This document shows, one piece after another, positions 1-9,420 of a stretch of 64,000 nucleotides of DNA. This stretch comes from Methylomonas koyamae (GTDB lineage Bacteria; Pseudomonadota; Gammaproteobacteria; Methylococcales; Methylomonadaceae): NCBI RefSeq assembly GCF_019669905.1, contig NZ_AP019777.1, forward strand, positions 3,596,001 through 3,660,000. Direction: 5' to 3'. The translations under genes and the position numbers were made by a program. Under the pieces are notes generated by a model. That model saw nothing but the letters and a program-made list of their open reading frames with translations, had not been told where the DNA came from and searched no databases. Position 1 is the stretch's first letter, and each line of letters begins with the position of its first letter.

Positions 1-1527
1 CTGCTTTTTACTGTGCGGGATGGCGGCAAACATCGGCAGCCCGACCTGGTATTCCAGCAAGGCCGGATAATTGTCGTGGCGTTGCAGCGAGTGGCGCAGA
101 AAAATCAGTGCCGACCCCAGGCTCAGGCCCAGCAGCGTGGCGATGGCCAGCAACAAACCGGGTTTCGGCCAGTAGGGCTTTTCCGGAACCACCGCGAAAT
201 CGACGATGCGCGAGTTGCCCAACGAGCCGGCGGCGGCGATGCGCTGCTCCTGGGCGCTGTTCAGCAACGAGGTATACAGTTCGGTATTGACCTGCACGTC
301 GCGCGACAGGCTGACCATGTTTTGCTGGGTTTTGGGTAAGTCCTTGATCCGCTTTTCCAGGGCTGCCAATTTGTTATTGACCCGCTTGATCTGGGCGTTG
401 GTGGCGATCATGTCCGGATGTTCGGATTCCAGCCGTTGGCTTTGCTCGTCGTATTTTTGCTTGAGCTGGATGCTCAGGGTTTCCATGTCCGACGCCTGCT
501 TCAACAGAATTTCGGCCTCGGCGGAAATATCCACCGCACCGTGCTGTTGGCGGTAGGCGCTCAAGCCCTGCTCGGCCTTCTCCAGCCGTTCTTTGACCAC
601 CGGCAACTGGCTTTCCAGGAAAGCCAGCTTTTGCGAGGCCTCCGCCGACTCCCAATTGACGGTGGCGTTGACGTAGATCGCGGCGATGTCGTTGACCGAT
701 TTAGCCAACTGCTCCGGGTCGCGGCCTTTCAACTCCACGCTCAAGATGTCGGTATCTTTCGACACTTCCTTGACGGCAAAGGCTTTCTGCAACGTTTCGA
801 TGGCCGACAGCGCGGTGCGCCGCACCAGCTCGAAATGGGTGCCGGGATGGGCGTCCAGCGCCTCGACCTTAATGGCGACCGGCGTTTTCTCGCCGACTTC
901 GGCCGTCGCTACCTGGCCGACTTCGCCGGCCAGCAATTCGTCGCCGTTGGGCGCCAATAGCCGATAGCGGCCGTGTTCCAGCGCAATCAGCGTAAATTCT
1001 TTTTCCAGATAGCGATCCGGCACTTCGAACGCGGCCACTTTGACGCGCTCGCCGCCCCAGGCCCAGCGGCCGAAGCCCCACCAGGCGCCGGCAACGCCGT
1101 CGTGCCTGTCGTGGCGGCGCGCCAGAGTTTCGCCGATCAACGGGAAGTAGTACGGTTGGATTTCGATTGCCAGATTCAGGTTATCCACCACCTTACCCAG
1201 CACCGACCGCGAACGCAGAATCTCCACCTCGCGCTGCGCCCGCGGACTTTCCGCTTCGGCCGGGGTCTGGTTATTGTCGCCGCGCAAATTGGCCACCAAT
1301 AACGCTTTATTCTTATCGATGCGCAGCAATGCGTCGGCCTTGTAGGTGCGCGGCGCCAAGACCAAGTACGCCAGCGCCAGCGTCAAGACCGCGGCCACGG
1401 CGACAAGGATGGTTTTTCGGCCTTCGACCAGCAAATCCACGTAATCGCGAATGCTGACGCTCTGCTCTTGCAGGCGGCTTGGATTCGGCAAGGCCAAGAC
1501 CGGAGTGGCTTCATTGTGTGGAACCAT
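1..1527 (-). CDS. Wzz/Wzc-type polysaccharide chain-length or tyrosine-kinase protein, 3' end outside window
   Basis: The frame opens with ATG at 1525-1527 and stays open for 509 codons to the window edge, so the C-terminus is missing. After a short cytoplasmic N-terminus there is a membrane segment at about residues 38-58, a Wzz-type domain, a long periplasmic region rich in heptads (about 230-390), a GNVR-like stretch with the motif PEKPYWPKPG (about 465), and a second membrane segment just after it. This is the layout of exopolysaccharide co-polymerases (GumC, Wzc, EpsG families), which set chain length and contact the outer-membrane channel. Whether a Walker-type tyrosine kinase domain follows cannot be seen, because the last codon in the window lies just past the second membrane segment. 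It is the third gene of a minus-strand set with the Wza-type lipoprotein and the glycosylphosphotransferase; a 113-base gap with a palindromic repeat separates it from the second. Confidence 0.88.
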   Translation of the reverse strand, partial: MVPHNEATPVLALPNPSRLQEQSVSIRDYVDLLVEGRKTILVAVAAVLTLALAYLVLAPRTYKADALLRIDKNKALLVANLRGDNNQTPAEAESPRAQREVEILRSRSVLGKVVDNLNLAIEIQPYYFPLIGETLARRHDRHDGVAGAWWGFGRWAWGGERVKVAAFEVPDRYLEKEFTLIALEHGRYRLLAPNGDELLAGEVGQVATAEVGEKTPVAIKVEALDAHPGTHFELVRRTALSAIETLQKAFAVKEVSKDTDILSVELKGRDPEQLAKSVNDIAAIYVNATVNWESAEASQKLAFLESQLPVVKERLEKAEQGLSAYRQQHGAVDISAEAEILLKQASDMETLSIQLKQKYDEQSQRLESEHPDMIATNAQIKRVNNKLAALEKRIKDLPKTQQNMVSLSRDVQVNTELYTSLLNSAQEQRIAAAGSLGNSRIVDFAVVPEKPYWPKPGLLLAIATLLGLSLGSALIFLRHSLQRHDNYPALLEYQVGLPMFAAIPHSKKQ

Positions 1528-1562
1528 AGTTTTGATAATCCATTCGCTGTTTAACACTGAAT

Positions 1563-1584
1563 TCCCCTCTTTGGAAAAGAGGGG
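1563..1584. repeat. Palindromic CCCCTCTTT hairpin element, copy 1
   Basis: A short inverted repeat (CCCCTCTTT, four-base loop, AAGAGGGG) sits between the Wza-type and Wzc-type genes. Very similar elements occur at 36345-36366 and 58408-58431. It is followed by a G-rich then C-rich stretch (to about 1632) that can fold back as well. It may be a dispersed REP-like element; a partial terminator or processing role inside the exopolysaccharide operon is possible. Confidence 0.6.
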
Positions 1585-1640
1585 GCTGGGGGAGATTTAT
1601 GCAAATAATCCCCCCGCGATCCCCTAGGGGAAGCTAATAA

Positions 1641-2744
1641 CTACATCCCCATCAACGCCGCTTGCGACATGATCGCGGTAAACGAACCGGGCAGGATTTG
1701 GTTCAACACCCGCGACCATTGGGTAACGCCGGCGGTACCGACGAACAGGGTGTCGTGCGCCTGCAGCGGAAATTGCTCGGCCAGAATCATCGCATCGGGC
1801 GATTCGGCATTCAGTTGGAAAATCTCCGGCTGCATATCGCCGGCGCGCACCACGTAGACGTCGCCGGGGCGCGAGGTATTGAAATCGACGCCGTAGGCCT
1901 CGACCAACGCTTGCGCCAGACTCATCCGGCCTTTGTTGATCTGTACCGCCTGCTGCCGGCCGACCTCGCCCATCACGTAGACTTTGCTGTCTTTCTGGTC
2001 GCCGACGTTCAGCACGTCGCCGTCTTTCAATAGTACGTTCTGCGTGGTCAGGCCTTTCTCGTACAGCGCTTGCACATCCAGTTTGTAGAGTTTGCCGTCT
2101 CGGGCCAGCGCAACGTTGTTCATATCGGAATCCTTGGTGGCGCCGCCGGCGCGGCTAATGGCCTCGGCCACGGTCAGCGGGGTTTCGTTCATCGCCAAGA
2201 TGCCGGGCTGTTTGACCTCACCGACCACCGCCACCCGGTGTGCCTGGAACGACAACACCCGGATGTCGAGTTTGACCTTCTTGAAATAACGCGACAATTC
2301 CCGGGTCAACTCTGCGCGCACTTCCGGAATGGTTTTGCCGCCGACGTGAAGCGTGCCGACATAGGGGTAATACAGATCGCCGTTGTCGTCGACCACCTTG
2401 CCGGCCATCTCCGGCAGAATTTTCTCGCCGCCGGGATCGTTCAGTTCCGGGTGTTCCCAGACGGTGATTTGCAGGCGATCCTGCGGGCCGATCCGGTAGC
2501 TGGTTTTGCTGTTGTCCACCGGCAGCAATTGGCCGACCGCTTGTTGCCGCGCCGTTTCCTTGTCGATGATCAAGTCGGCGGTGATCGGTACGACGCGGAC
2601 TTTCTCCTTCACCAGCCGGCCGTCTTTGCGCGCCGGCAATTCGATTTCGGTCAAGCCGTTACTGTCCGTCTCCATGTCCATGCCCGGCGCCAGAAAACAA
2701 CCCGGCAGGATTAAGGCCAACACAATAGGAAGCAATCTGAACAT
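1641..2744 (-). CDS. Polysaccharide export outer-membrane lipoprotein, Wza/EpsA type
   Basis: This 367-residue protein starts with a lipoprotein signal whose lipobox LPGC places the modified cysteine at residue 16. A Poly_export domain follows (YRIGPQDRLQITVWEHPEL, about 83-101), then SLBB-type segments (AVVGEVKQPG and VYVMGEVGRQ, about 172 and 255). Proteins of this family form the octameric channel that carries capsule or exopolysaccharide across the outer membrane. The start has AAGGA nine bases upstream. The gene begins 12 bases after the glycosylphosphotransferase stop, so the two are almost certainly co-transcribed. Length and motif order match the family; only the exported polymer is unknown. 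Confidence 0.93.
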   Translation of the reverse strand: MFRLLPIVLALILPGCFLAPGMDMETDSNGLTEIELPARKDGRLVKEKVRVVPITADLIIDKETARQQAVGQLLPVDNSKTSYRIGPQDRLQITVWEHPELNDPGGEKILPEMAGKVVDDNGDLYYPYVGTLHVGGKTIPEVRAELTRELSRYFKKVKLDIRVLSFQAHRVAVVGEVKQPGILAMNETPLTVAEAISRAGGATKDSDMNNVALARDGKLYKLDVQALYEKGLTTQNVLLKDGDVLNVGDQKDSKVYVMGEVGRQQAVQINKGRMSLAQALVEAYGVDFNTSRPGDVYVVRAGDMQPEIFQLNAESPDAMILAEQFPLQAHDTLFVGTAGVTQWSRVLNQILPGSFTAIMSQAALMGM

Positions 2745-2756
2745 GCAAAGGATTCC

Positions 2757-4178
2757 TTAATAAGCGTTTTTGTGGATAAAACCGGTCAGCACGGTGCGGA
2801 AAGCGATCTCGATATCGAACCACAACGACCAGTTCTGGATGTAATACAAGTCGTGCTCGATGCGCCGATGCAAATCGGTATCGCCGCGCCAGCCGTTGAC
2901 TTGGGCCCAGCCGGTGATGCCGGCCTTGACCATGTGTTTTTTCATGTAATTGGGGACTTGTTCCTTGAACACTTCGACGAAATCCGGCCGTTCCGGGCGC
3001 GGTCCGACCAAGGACATGTCGCCGCGCAACACGTTGAGCAATTGCGGCAGTTCGTCCAGGCTGGTTTTGCGCAGGAAGGCACCGAACGGCGTGGCCCGAT
3101 TCTCGCCGGGCTTAGCCCAAACCGCACCGGTTTTGGACTCTACGCCGACCGGCATCGAACGGAATTTCAACATCGTGAATTTGCGGTTGTTCCAGCCCAC
3201 CCTGACCTGGCGGTAAAACACCGGACCGGGCGAACTCAACTTGACGCCGACGGCGATCAGCAACATCAGCGGACTGATCAGCAGCAGCAAAACCAAAGCC
3301 AGCAAACGGTCTTCGGCTTCTTTGATGTAGCGGTTGACGCCGTGCAGCGGCGACACCGAAAAATCCAGGGTCGGAATTCCGGCCACCGTGTTCAGGCTCA
3401 GGAATTTGCTTTGTTTGAAGGCAAAGCAATCGATCAGCAGCCGGATGCTGACCGGCAGATGCCGCAACTGGTATTGGGCGCGTTCGGTCAGCGACTCGCC
3501 TTGATAGGCCACCCAGACTTCGTCGACGCCGTAGCGGTCGATCAGCGCCGGCAAATCGGCCAGCGTACCCAAGTGCGGCAGGCCGTCGGCGTTCAGCGCC
3601 TGGCGGTTGCCGCTGCGGTCGTCGACGTAACCTACCGCCTGCAAACCGGCCCAGGGCGACTGGTTCAATTGCCGCGCCGCGGCCACCGCCATTTGATTCA
3701 AACCGACCATAACGATTTTGCCTTGCGACCAGCCCCGCGCCCGCAACCCGCGCAAAATCTGCGACATTACCGAGCGCGCAGCCAATACGCAGACCAAGCC
3801 CAGCACACCCCAGGAGGCAATCCAGCGGTAACTGGAACCGAACCAGACATGTAACCGCACCAGGAACACGATGGAAACCACCGCCAACAACGCCAACAAC
3901 CAGGCCCGAACGATGCGCGCCACTTCGCCGCGCATCGCATCGTTGCGCCAGGGCCGGTAAACCTGGCCGATTTCGAAGAAAATGATGGCGCCGAGCACGC
4001 CCAGCGCGGTGACGATCCGATAGTGTTGATCGACCGCGTATTCGCGCAGCCAGAAAAAATGCGCAGCCCAAGCTGCGGCTAACAGCATCGCCACATCGAC
4101 GATCCGCAAAAGCAGAATCACGGTGTGGCCGTATTGGCGAAAAAGTCCGTTGAAAATATTTCCGAAGCCGAGCGGCAT
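2757..4178 (-). CDS. Undecaprenyl-phosphate sugar phosphotransferase (WcaJ/PssY-type)
   Basis: The 473-residue protein has four or five N-terminal membrane segments (about 20-140), a CoA-binding-like Rossmann region ([12 protein letters not shown], about 154), another membrane helix at about 293-313, and the C-terminal bacterial sugar transferase domain. That domain shows the expected motifs: [39 protein letters not shown] and [12 protein letters not shown]. The enzyme transfers a sugar phosphate, usually glucose, to undecaprenyl phosphate at the inner membrane and so starts exopolysaccharide repeat-unit assembly. It is the first gene of the minus-strand export cluster. Sugar specificity cannot be read from the sequence. 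Confidence 0.93.
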   Translation of the reverse strand: MPLGFGNIFNGLFRQYGHTVILLLRIVDVAMLLAAAWAAHFFWLREYAVDQHYRIVTALGVLGAIIFFEIGQVYRPWRNDAMRGEVARIVRAWLLALLAVVSIVFLVRLHVWFGSSYRWIASWGVLGLVCVLAARSVMSQILRGLRARGWSQGKIVMVGLNQMAVAAARQLNQSPWAGLQAVGYVDDRSGNRQALNADGLPHLGTLADLPALIDRYGVDEVWVAYQGESLTERAQYQLRHLPVSIRLLIDCFAFKQSKFLSLNTVAGIPTLDFSVSPLHGVNRYIKEAEDRLLALVLLLLISPLMLLIAVGVKLSSPGPVFYRQVRVGWNNRKFTMLKFRSMPVGVESKTGAVWAKPGENRATPFGAFLRKTSLDELPQLLNVLRGDMSLVGPRPERPDFVEVFKEQVPNYMKKHMVKAGITGWAQVNGWRGDTDLHRRIEHDLYYIQNWSLWFDIEIAFRTVLTGFIHKNAY

Positions 4179-4552
4179 AGCGGCGTTCCCCCTGTTGCGT
4201 CTAGTTCCGAAGACTTAAGGACGCCATCCTTGGCATCCTCAACCTGCTTGCCGACCGTGCGATTCTGCAGCGGCCGGCTTGGGTACAAAGATTACCGGCG
4301 CAAAATGAGAAGAAACCTGGGGGTTCAATTAAGAAGAGATGAGAGGGAAATTAGAGTTGGATAAGCGCGCCGACCGGCGTTAACCCGGCTCCCAAAGCGC
4401 CCCGCATACCCGGCTGCCGCGGCCAAAACCGGCTGGCGATCCGTTGTCGCCGACGAATTAGCGCCGGTTCGGCTTAAAAATCCCAGCCCGGCTGCTAAGT
4501 TTATCGACACCAGGCCGATAGCTGTCGCACTTCACTGAAACGGAGCCCGTTG
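4179..4552. other. Intergenic region upstream of the exopolysaccharide genes
   Basis: This stretch lies between divergently oriented genes and must hold the promoters of both. I see no convincing sigma-70 pair, operator or small gene. Several open frames cross it on both strands, but none has a plausible start and ribosome-binding site. Confidence 0.5.
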
Positions 4553-5302
4553 ATGAAACACTGCCCAAAATGCAATCGCGAGGTGGCGCCTGCGGCTGCA
4601 ATCTGCCCGCACTGCGGCATCGTCTTTGCCAAATACTATAAATACCACGCCGATCCGCAGGCGCCGGCAACGCCACGCCCGCAAGTAACCGTCGTAATAG
4701 ACCCGGCGCCGGACTCGCTGCTCGGCGGCGACGCCTACCGCGATAACTCGGCCGTGTTTCTGGGCCGCTGCCTGCTGTTGCCGGGCTTTGTACTGTGGAG
4801 CTGGCTGCTGATCGCACCCGGCATCGCCGCCAATGCCGCCGGCGAATCGTTTTTGCATTTGGTCAACCTGCCGTTTCACGAAGCCGGCCACGTAATCTTC
4901 CGCCCGTTCGGCCAATTCGTCGCCTCGCTGGGCGGCACGCTCGGCCAACTGCTGATGCCGACCGTCTGCCTGCTGACGCTGTTGTTAAAAACCCGCGACC
5001 CGTTCGGCGCCGGCTTGTGCTTATGGTGGATAGGCGAAAATTTTCTGGACATCGCGCCCTATATCAACGACGCCCGCACCGGCCAACTGCCGCTGTTGGG
5101 CGGCAACTTCGGCCATTCCGCGCCTTACGGTTTTCACGACTGGGAATACTTGCTGACCGAATCCGGCCTGTTGGCGCAGGACCATCGCTTGGCCAACGCG
5201 GCGCAACTGACCGGCGCCGTATTAATGATTACGGCCTTGCTTTACTGCGGCCGGGTGTTGTGGGAGCAGCGGCGCGGGCTAAATCGCCCACAGCAAGAAT
5301 AA
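4553..5302 (+). CDS. Zinc-ribbon integral membrane protein with HEAGH motif (putative metalloprotease-like)
   Basis: The ATG at 4553 is chosen over a TTG one codon upstream because GGAG lies seven bases before it. The 249-residue protein opens with a zinc ribbon (CPKC at 4-7 and CPHC at 19-22), followed by a linker and about four membrane segments. Between the first two helices it has HEAGH, which fits the HExxH metal site of membrane zinc proteases, and further on WWIGENFLDIAPY, whose acidic residues could supply another ligand. I recognise this as an uncharacterised family seen in several Gammaproteobacteria, without a proven activity. It is convergent with the large glycosidase-like gene, 25 bases away. 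Confidence 0.75.
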   Translation: MKHCPKCNREVAPAAAICPHCGIVFAKYYKYHADPQAPATPRPQVTVVIDPAPDSLLGGDAYRDNSAVFLGRCLLLPGFVLWSWLLIAPGIAANAAGESFLHLVNLPFHEAGHVIFRPFGQFVASLGGTLGQLLMPTVCLLTLLLKTRDPFGAGLCLWWIGENFLDIAPYINDARTGQLPLLGGNFGHSAPYGFHDWEYLLTESGLLAQDHRLANAAQLTGAVLMITALLYCGRVLWEQRRGLNRPQQE

Positions 5303-5327
5303 CCAGTCCCTATTCGCTGCAAGACCG

Positions 5328-8300
5328 CTAATTCAAATCCGCCAACTCCCGGCTGCCACCCGCTGTCAGCTTACGGTACAGGGCTGCCGGCAAGATGTAG
5401 ATCGGGCTGGCGGAAAGCGGCACGCGCGCGCTGCCGGAGCTATCGGTAGCCAAGGCCCGGACCCGGCCGACCACGTCCACCAGCACCCAGGTTTGTTTGG
5501 CGTCCAATGGCAGCGGCCATTCTCCCTCGCCTTGCTCGCGCCAAACCATCAGGGTTTCGCCGAAATAACCGGCCTGAATATTGGCATCATGCGTATCGAC
5601 GGGCCGGTACGGCAGGCCGTCGATCAATGCACCGGCGGTGTAAAGCGCCGCTTCGCCGGGTTTGTGGCCGAGCGAATAATCCCATAAGCGGCCGTATGCC
5701 AGATCGTATTCGTGGGCGATGCAGAAGGCCAGGCCCAGGTAATCGTTGCGGCTATTCGCCCAGGCTACGATCTTTGCCACCTGTTCGGCTTGCCAGCGCC
5801 GGCCGCTGAAGCCGTGCATGGCTTTGGCGCCGGTCTCGCCCAGCCAGAACGGCAGTTTGTTGGTTTTGCCCAGGCGGGCATACGCCGCCAGCACGCCGCG
5901 CTCGTCTTCCAACTCGCCGTTGCCGATCGGCCCGCCGAAACGCGGCGGCCGTTGCGGATAGGCGTGCACGTCCCAGGCATCCTGGTAATTATCCAAGCCA
6001 AGCTGCAACACTTGCTTGAACCACTCGCCCTCCCCCGGCCGCACCAGACTGCCGCCCAGGTAAAGGGCGTCGTTACGGGCTTTATGAACCGTCTCGTATT
6101 CCCATTTGGCCCGTTCCAGCCAATGCACCGGGTCGCGCAATTTTTGCCATTCCGGCTCGCGGCGGATGTCGATCTCGTTTGTCGCTTTGAAGAAACGGGT
6201 ATACGCGGCCGCGGCGTTAACGAAGTTTCGGCCGTCTTCCGGCCGGTCGTTCAGCCAGTGGCTATCGCCGGACGAGTCGGCAAATACTTCCAGGCCGCGC
6301 TGTTTGGCTTGTTCCCATAACGGCCGATACTGTTCGGCGAAACCGGGGTAGCTGCCGACGCTGCGAAAAATGCCCATCCGCTCCAACCAAGCGAAGTAAT
6401 CGCCGGCTTGGCGCAAGCTTTTGTCGCCGTCGGCGAAGGCGTAGTAATCGTTGTTCCAGATTTTCTTCCGCGCCAGGCGTTGCTGCTGGGCGGCGTTGCC
6501 GGCGACGACGCTAAAGCCGTCGGCCGGGTAATGCATGATCGAGCGGCCGTCCTCGGCATACAAAGACGGATAAACCGCATAGTAGCCCGGCTGTTCGAGT
6601 CGGCCGAAATCGGCTGCGACCCGGCCGGGGAACAGCCCGCGAATTTCCCGTTCGGCGATCGGTTTGCCGGCGTAGTCGACCAGCCGCAGGCGCAATTTTG
6701 CCGGGAAGCGCAGCAGCGGCGCGGCCAGTTGGGTTTCCTGCAAAATCGGTTGCCAACGCAGATCGACACTCAGCTTGATCGGCTCGCCCGGATGCGGCAG
6801 ATTGGCCGGCGCAGAGTTGAAAATCAGCGGCCTAAGTTTGGCGGCGATTCGGTTCAAGGCCAAATCGGCGCTGGGTTCGGCGGTTTGCGTGCGTAGACCT
6901 TCGAGCGGCTTACCGCCGAAATCGGTGAACCGCCCGGCGAAGTAAAAGCGCTGGCCCTGATCGTGCTGCATGACCAGTTTCAGCAACAGGCTATGCCAGC
7001 CGGGCGCCAGGTTTAACGTAGCGACTTGCGGCGGTTGCGGCCGCTCGGGACTGGCGCTTGCCGGCAAGCCTTCGGCCGTCAAACCGTGCAACGTGGCCTG
7101 GGCTTGCCGGTCTGCCGCTGGCGCCAATCCGGCCGGCGGCTCGGCAGCGTCCGCCAAGCTCAAAGCTTGCCCGTCCAGCCACGCTGCGGCTTGAATGCCG
7201 GATTGGCGCAGGTGCAATTGCGCTTGCAGCGCACGCTCGGCATGCAGATACAACTGGGCATAGCCGGTGCCGCGCGACCAGCCGTAAGCGTGATCGGTGC
7301 CGGCCGCAATCGTAACTTCGGCGTTGGCCGCGGTAAGCGCCACCTGCCATTGGCGCAGTTTGCCGCCCATCATTTCCAAACTCGGATAGGTTTGCTCGGG
7401 ATTGGGCCGCAATGCAGTTTCGGCATCCAAGCCAAACACTGACATGCCGGCCGGCCCGTCCTGTAGGCCGCCGACCAGCCAGGCGGCCGGGACGCCGTTT
7501 TGCAGAGGTGTTGGAGCCGGTGACGGCACGGCTAGCGGTGGAGGCATCCAGCCGATTCGGTCGGGTTCGGCTAGAAATTTCGCCACGCCGGCTGCGTCGG
7601 CCGGCTGGGTCAACACGCCCAGCACGGTATCGCGGTCATCGGTCACGACCGCGGCCGGCAACGACGGTAGATTCAGTTGCCGCGCCAAGCTTTCTGCGGC
7701 CGGCCCGATCAGATAACGCACCGGCGGGTCTTGCCAATCGGGCCGAGCGGCGGCCGCGGCCAGACCGCGAAACAACCGCTCGCCCTGCTCGCCGTCGCCG
7801 TCCAACACCAATAAGCGTTGCCGGCCTTTGCCGTCGGTGCGGGTTAAGGCCAAAAACCGGTTGCGGAGTCCGGCCTGTTCCGGCGTCATGCCTCCCGCCA
7901 GCGGCGTATCCAACTGCAACAAAAAGGCATCGAACACCTTGGCGCCGTCGGCTTTGCCGCTGTTTTCGATAGTCAGCCAGCGGTCGCCGGGTAGCAACGT
8001 CACGCTGTCGGCGGCCGGCAGCCATTGGTATTGCCAAGGCGTGGCATTGCTTGTGCTGAATTCGCCGCGGGCCGCCAGTTCTTCGGGTTTGGCGCCGGCT
8101 TTGACGGTGAAATTTTGTTTGACTTGCGCCACCTCGCCGCCGCTTTTGTAGCGAGCCCACAGCCGGTATTGGCCGGGTTGGCTGGTGGCGGGCAGCGGAA
8201 ACTGGAAGCTGCCGCTCCAGTCGCCGAAACCGGAATGGAACAACAACACTTCGTCTTGCTCGACGGCCAATGCGCCGGTGTTGGCGCCGGCCTGCGCGGT

Positions 8301-9212
8301 GCCGGCGACAGCGTCGATATGGGCCGGCTTGGGCAACTCCATCAGAGCCGGCGCCTTGCCCAATTCCAACAATATGGCCGGCCGCTCGGCACTGGCGGTT
8401 GTCGGCAATTCCGCCCAGGGCGAAGCCAACAAAAACGCATCGAACACCTTGGCGTCGTGGCCGGAGCCGCTGTTGCGAACTTCGATCATGCGGTCGCCGG
8501 CCTGGAGCCGAATCAGCTCGGCACTGCTTAACCAGGCGTACTCCCAACCTTTAGGAACCAGTTGCACGCTGCCGCGCCGTTCCAGATGCGTAGCGTCCGC
8601 CCCCGCCCATATTTCGAAAGTCTGCCGGCATACCGCCGGATCGCCGCCCTGGCGCCAACGCGCCCAGAAGCGAAAGCTTCCGTTGACCGGTCGATTCAAA
8701 TCGAAACGAAACGCCGCCCGCCAATCGCCGAAGCCCGGATGCAGCACACCGACGGCGTCCGGCTCGACTTGCCAAGCGACGCCGGGCTGAGAATCCGGCA
8801 GCGCTCGGCCGGCAACGGTCAGCAGGTTGGCGGCCGCGCGGCTCGGTACGGTTGCCGCGCTACCGAGTTCGAGCAACAACATAGGCTGGCCGCCGGCGTT
8901 TACCAAGGTTAACGCGTCCGGCTCCTGGCCAAGCGCAAGGCTTTCCGCGGCAGCGGCCAAGCCGGCGGCAAACAGCGCGGCCGACGGCAGCCGCCAGCGG
9001 CCCCGATTCGAGCGGAATAGCCGGCGATCGGGTAGGTAACGGCCGCCGGCCACGTCGTAGCATGCGGTCGAAGCGGTGTTGGGGCAGGTGCGGCGGGGCG
9101 ACGCGCCGGGCAAATCGGCGCCCGGTCGGAACAATAAAACCTTTAAAAAAAGGAGCGGAAAAGCCGATACGGCGGCGAGTAAGCGTAGAGTGGGCAGAAC
9201 GGACTGAGGCAT
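5328..9212 (-). CDS. Large secreted glycoside hydrolase-like protein, clan GH-A type, with two tandem sugar-binding-like modules
   Basis: The start at 9210-9212 is preferred over an in-frame codon at 9281 because AAGGA lies about nine bases upstream. The result is 1294 residues with a hydrophobic N-terminal export segment (about 9-28). Residues about 95-265 and 270-435 are two copies of a roughly 170-residue module, each containing GFGDW and ending in an AKVFDAFLL motif, probably beta-sandwich carbohydrate-binding units. The C-terminal third looks like a TIM-barrel glycosidase: TNEID carries a likely acid/base Glu at about 1013 and WLGETG a likely nucleophile Glu at about 1126. No family number can be assigned safely. 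Being near exopolysaccharide export genes suggests action on a surface polymer, but it is separated from them by one convergent gene. Confidence 0.75.
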   Translation of the reverse strand: MPQSVLPTLRLLAAVSAFPLLFLKVLLFRPGADLPGASPRRTCPNTASTACYDVAGGRYLPDRRLFRSNRGRWRLPSAALFAAGLAAAAESLALGQEPDALTLVNAGGQPMLLLELGSAATVPSRAAANLLTVAGRALPDSQPGVAWQVEPDAVGVLHPGFGDWRAAFRFDLNRPVNGSFRFWARWRQGGDPAVCRQTFEIWAGADATHLERRGSVQLVPKGWEYAWLSSAELIRLQAGDRMIEVRNSGSGHDAKVFDAFLLASPWAELPTTASAERPAILLELGKAPALMELPKPAHIDAVAGTAQAGANTGALAVEQDEVLLFHSGFGDWSGSFQFPLPATSQPGQYRLWARYKSGGEVAQVKQNFTVKAGAKPEELAARGEFSTSNATPWQYQWLPAADSVTLLPGDRWLTIENSGKADGAKVFDAFLLQLDTPLAGGMTPEQAGLRNRFLALTRTDGKGRQRLLVLDGDGEQGERLFRGLAAAAARPDWQDPPVRYLIGPAAESLARQLNLPSLPAAVVTDDRDTVLGVLTQPADAAGVAKFLAEPDRIGWMPPPLAVPSPAPTPLQNGVPAAWLVGGLQDGPAGMSVFGLDAETALRPNPEQTYPSLEMMGGKLRQWQVALTAANAEVTIAAGTDHAYGWSRGTGYAQLYLHAERALQAQLHLRQSGIQAAAWLDGQALSLADAAEPPAGLAPAADRQAQATLHGLTAEGLPASASPERPQPPQVATLNLAPGWHSLLLKLVMQHDQGQRFYFAGRFTDFGGKPLEGLRTQTAEPSADLALNRIAAKLRPLIFNSAPANLPHPGEPIKLSVDLRWQPILQETQLAAPLLRFPAKLRLRLVDYAGKPIAEREIRGLFPGRVAADFGRLEQPGYYAVYPSLYAEDGRSIMHYPADGFSVVAGNAAQQQRLARKKIWNNDYYAFADGDKSLRQAGDYFAWLERMGIFRSVGSYPGFAEQYRPLWEQAKQRGLEVFADSSGDSHWLNDRPEDGRNFVNAAAAYTRFFKATNEIDIRREPEWQKLRDPVHWLERAKWEYETVHKARNDALYLGGSLVRPGEGEWFKQVLQLGLDNYQDAWDVHAYPQRPPRFGGPIGNGELEDERGVLAAYARLGKTNKLPFWLGETGAKAMHGFSGRRWQAEQVAKIVAWANSRNDYLGLAFCIAHEYDLAYGRLWDYSLGHKPGEAALYTAGALIDGLPYRPVDTHDANIQAGYFGETLMVWREQGEGEWPLPLDAKQTWVLVDVVGRVRALATDSSGSARVPLSASPIYILPAALYRKLTAGGSRELADLN

Positions 9213-9420
9213 CGCAAATCCTTGTCGAATGGCAACCTCCGGGGCATGCCCCGGCACCTTAAACGTCCCTGTCGACGCCATGATATGACAATCCGTGACA
9301 TTTTCCGACCAACGGAAACGGCTGCGCCGGTTTAAACGCTAACCGGAATTTTGCCGCGTCCGTCACGAATTTTGCCAGCCAAGCTATACTATTGCGGATT
9401 TACAGTCGCTCTTGCCACGG

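Noticed and set aside
9327..9346. CCGGTT/AACCGG hairpin followed by AATTTTG as a terminator
   Set aside because: It lies between divergent gene starts where no transcript should end, and the stem is only six base pairs.
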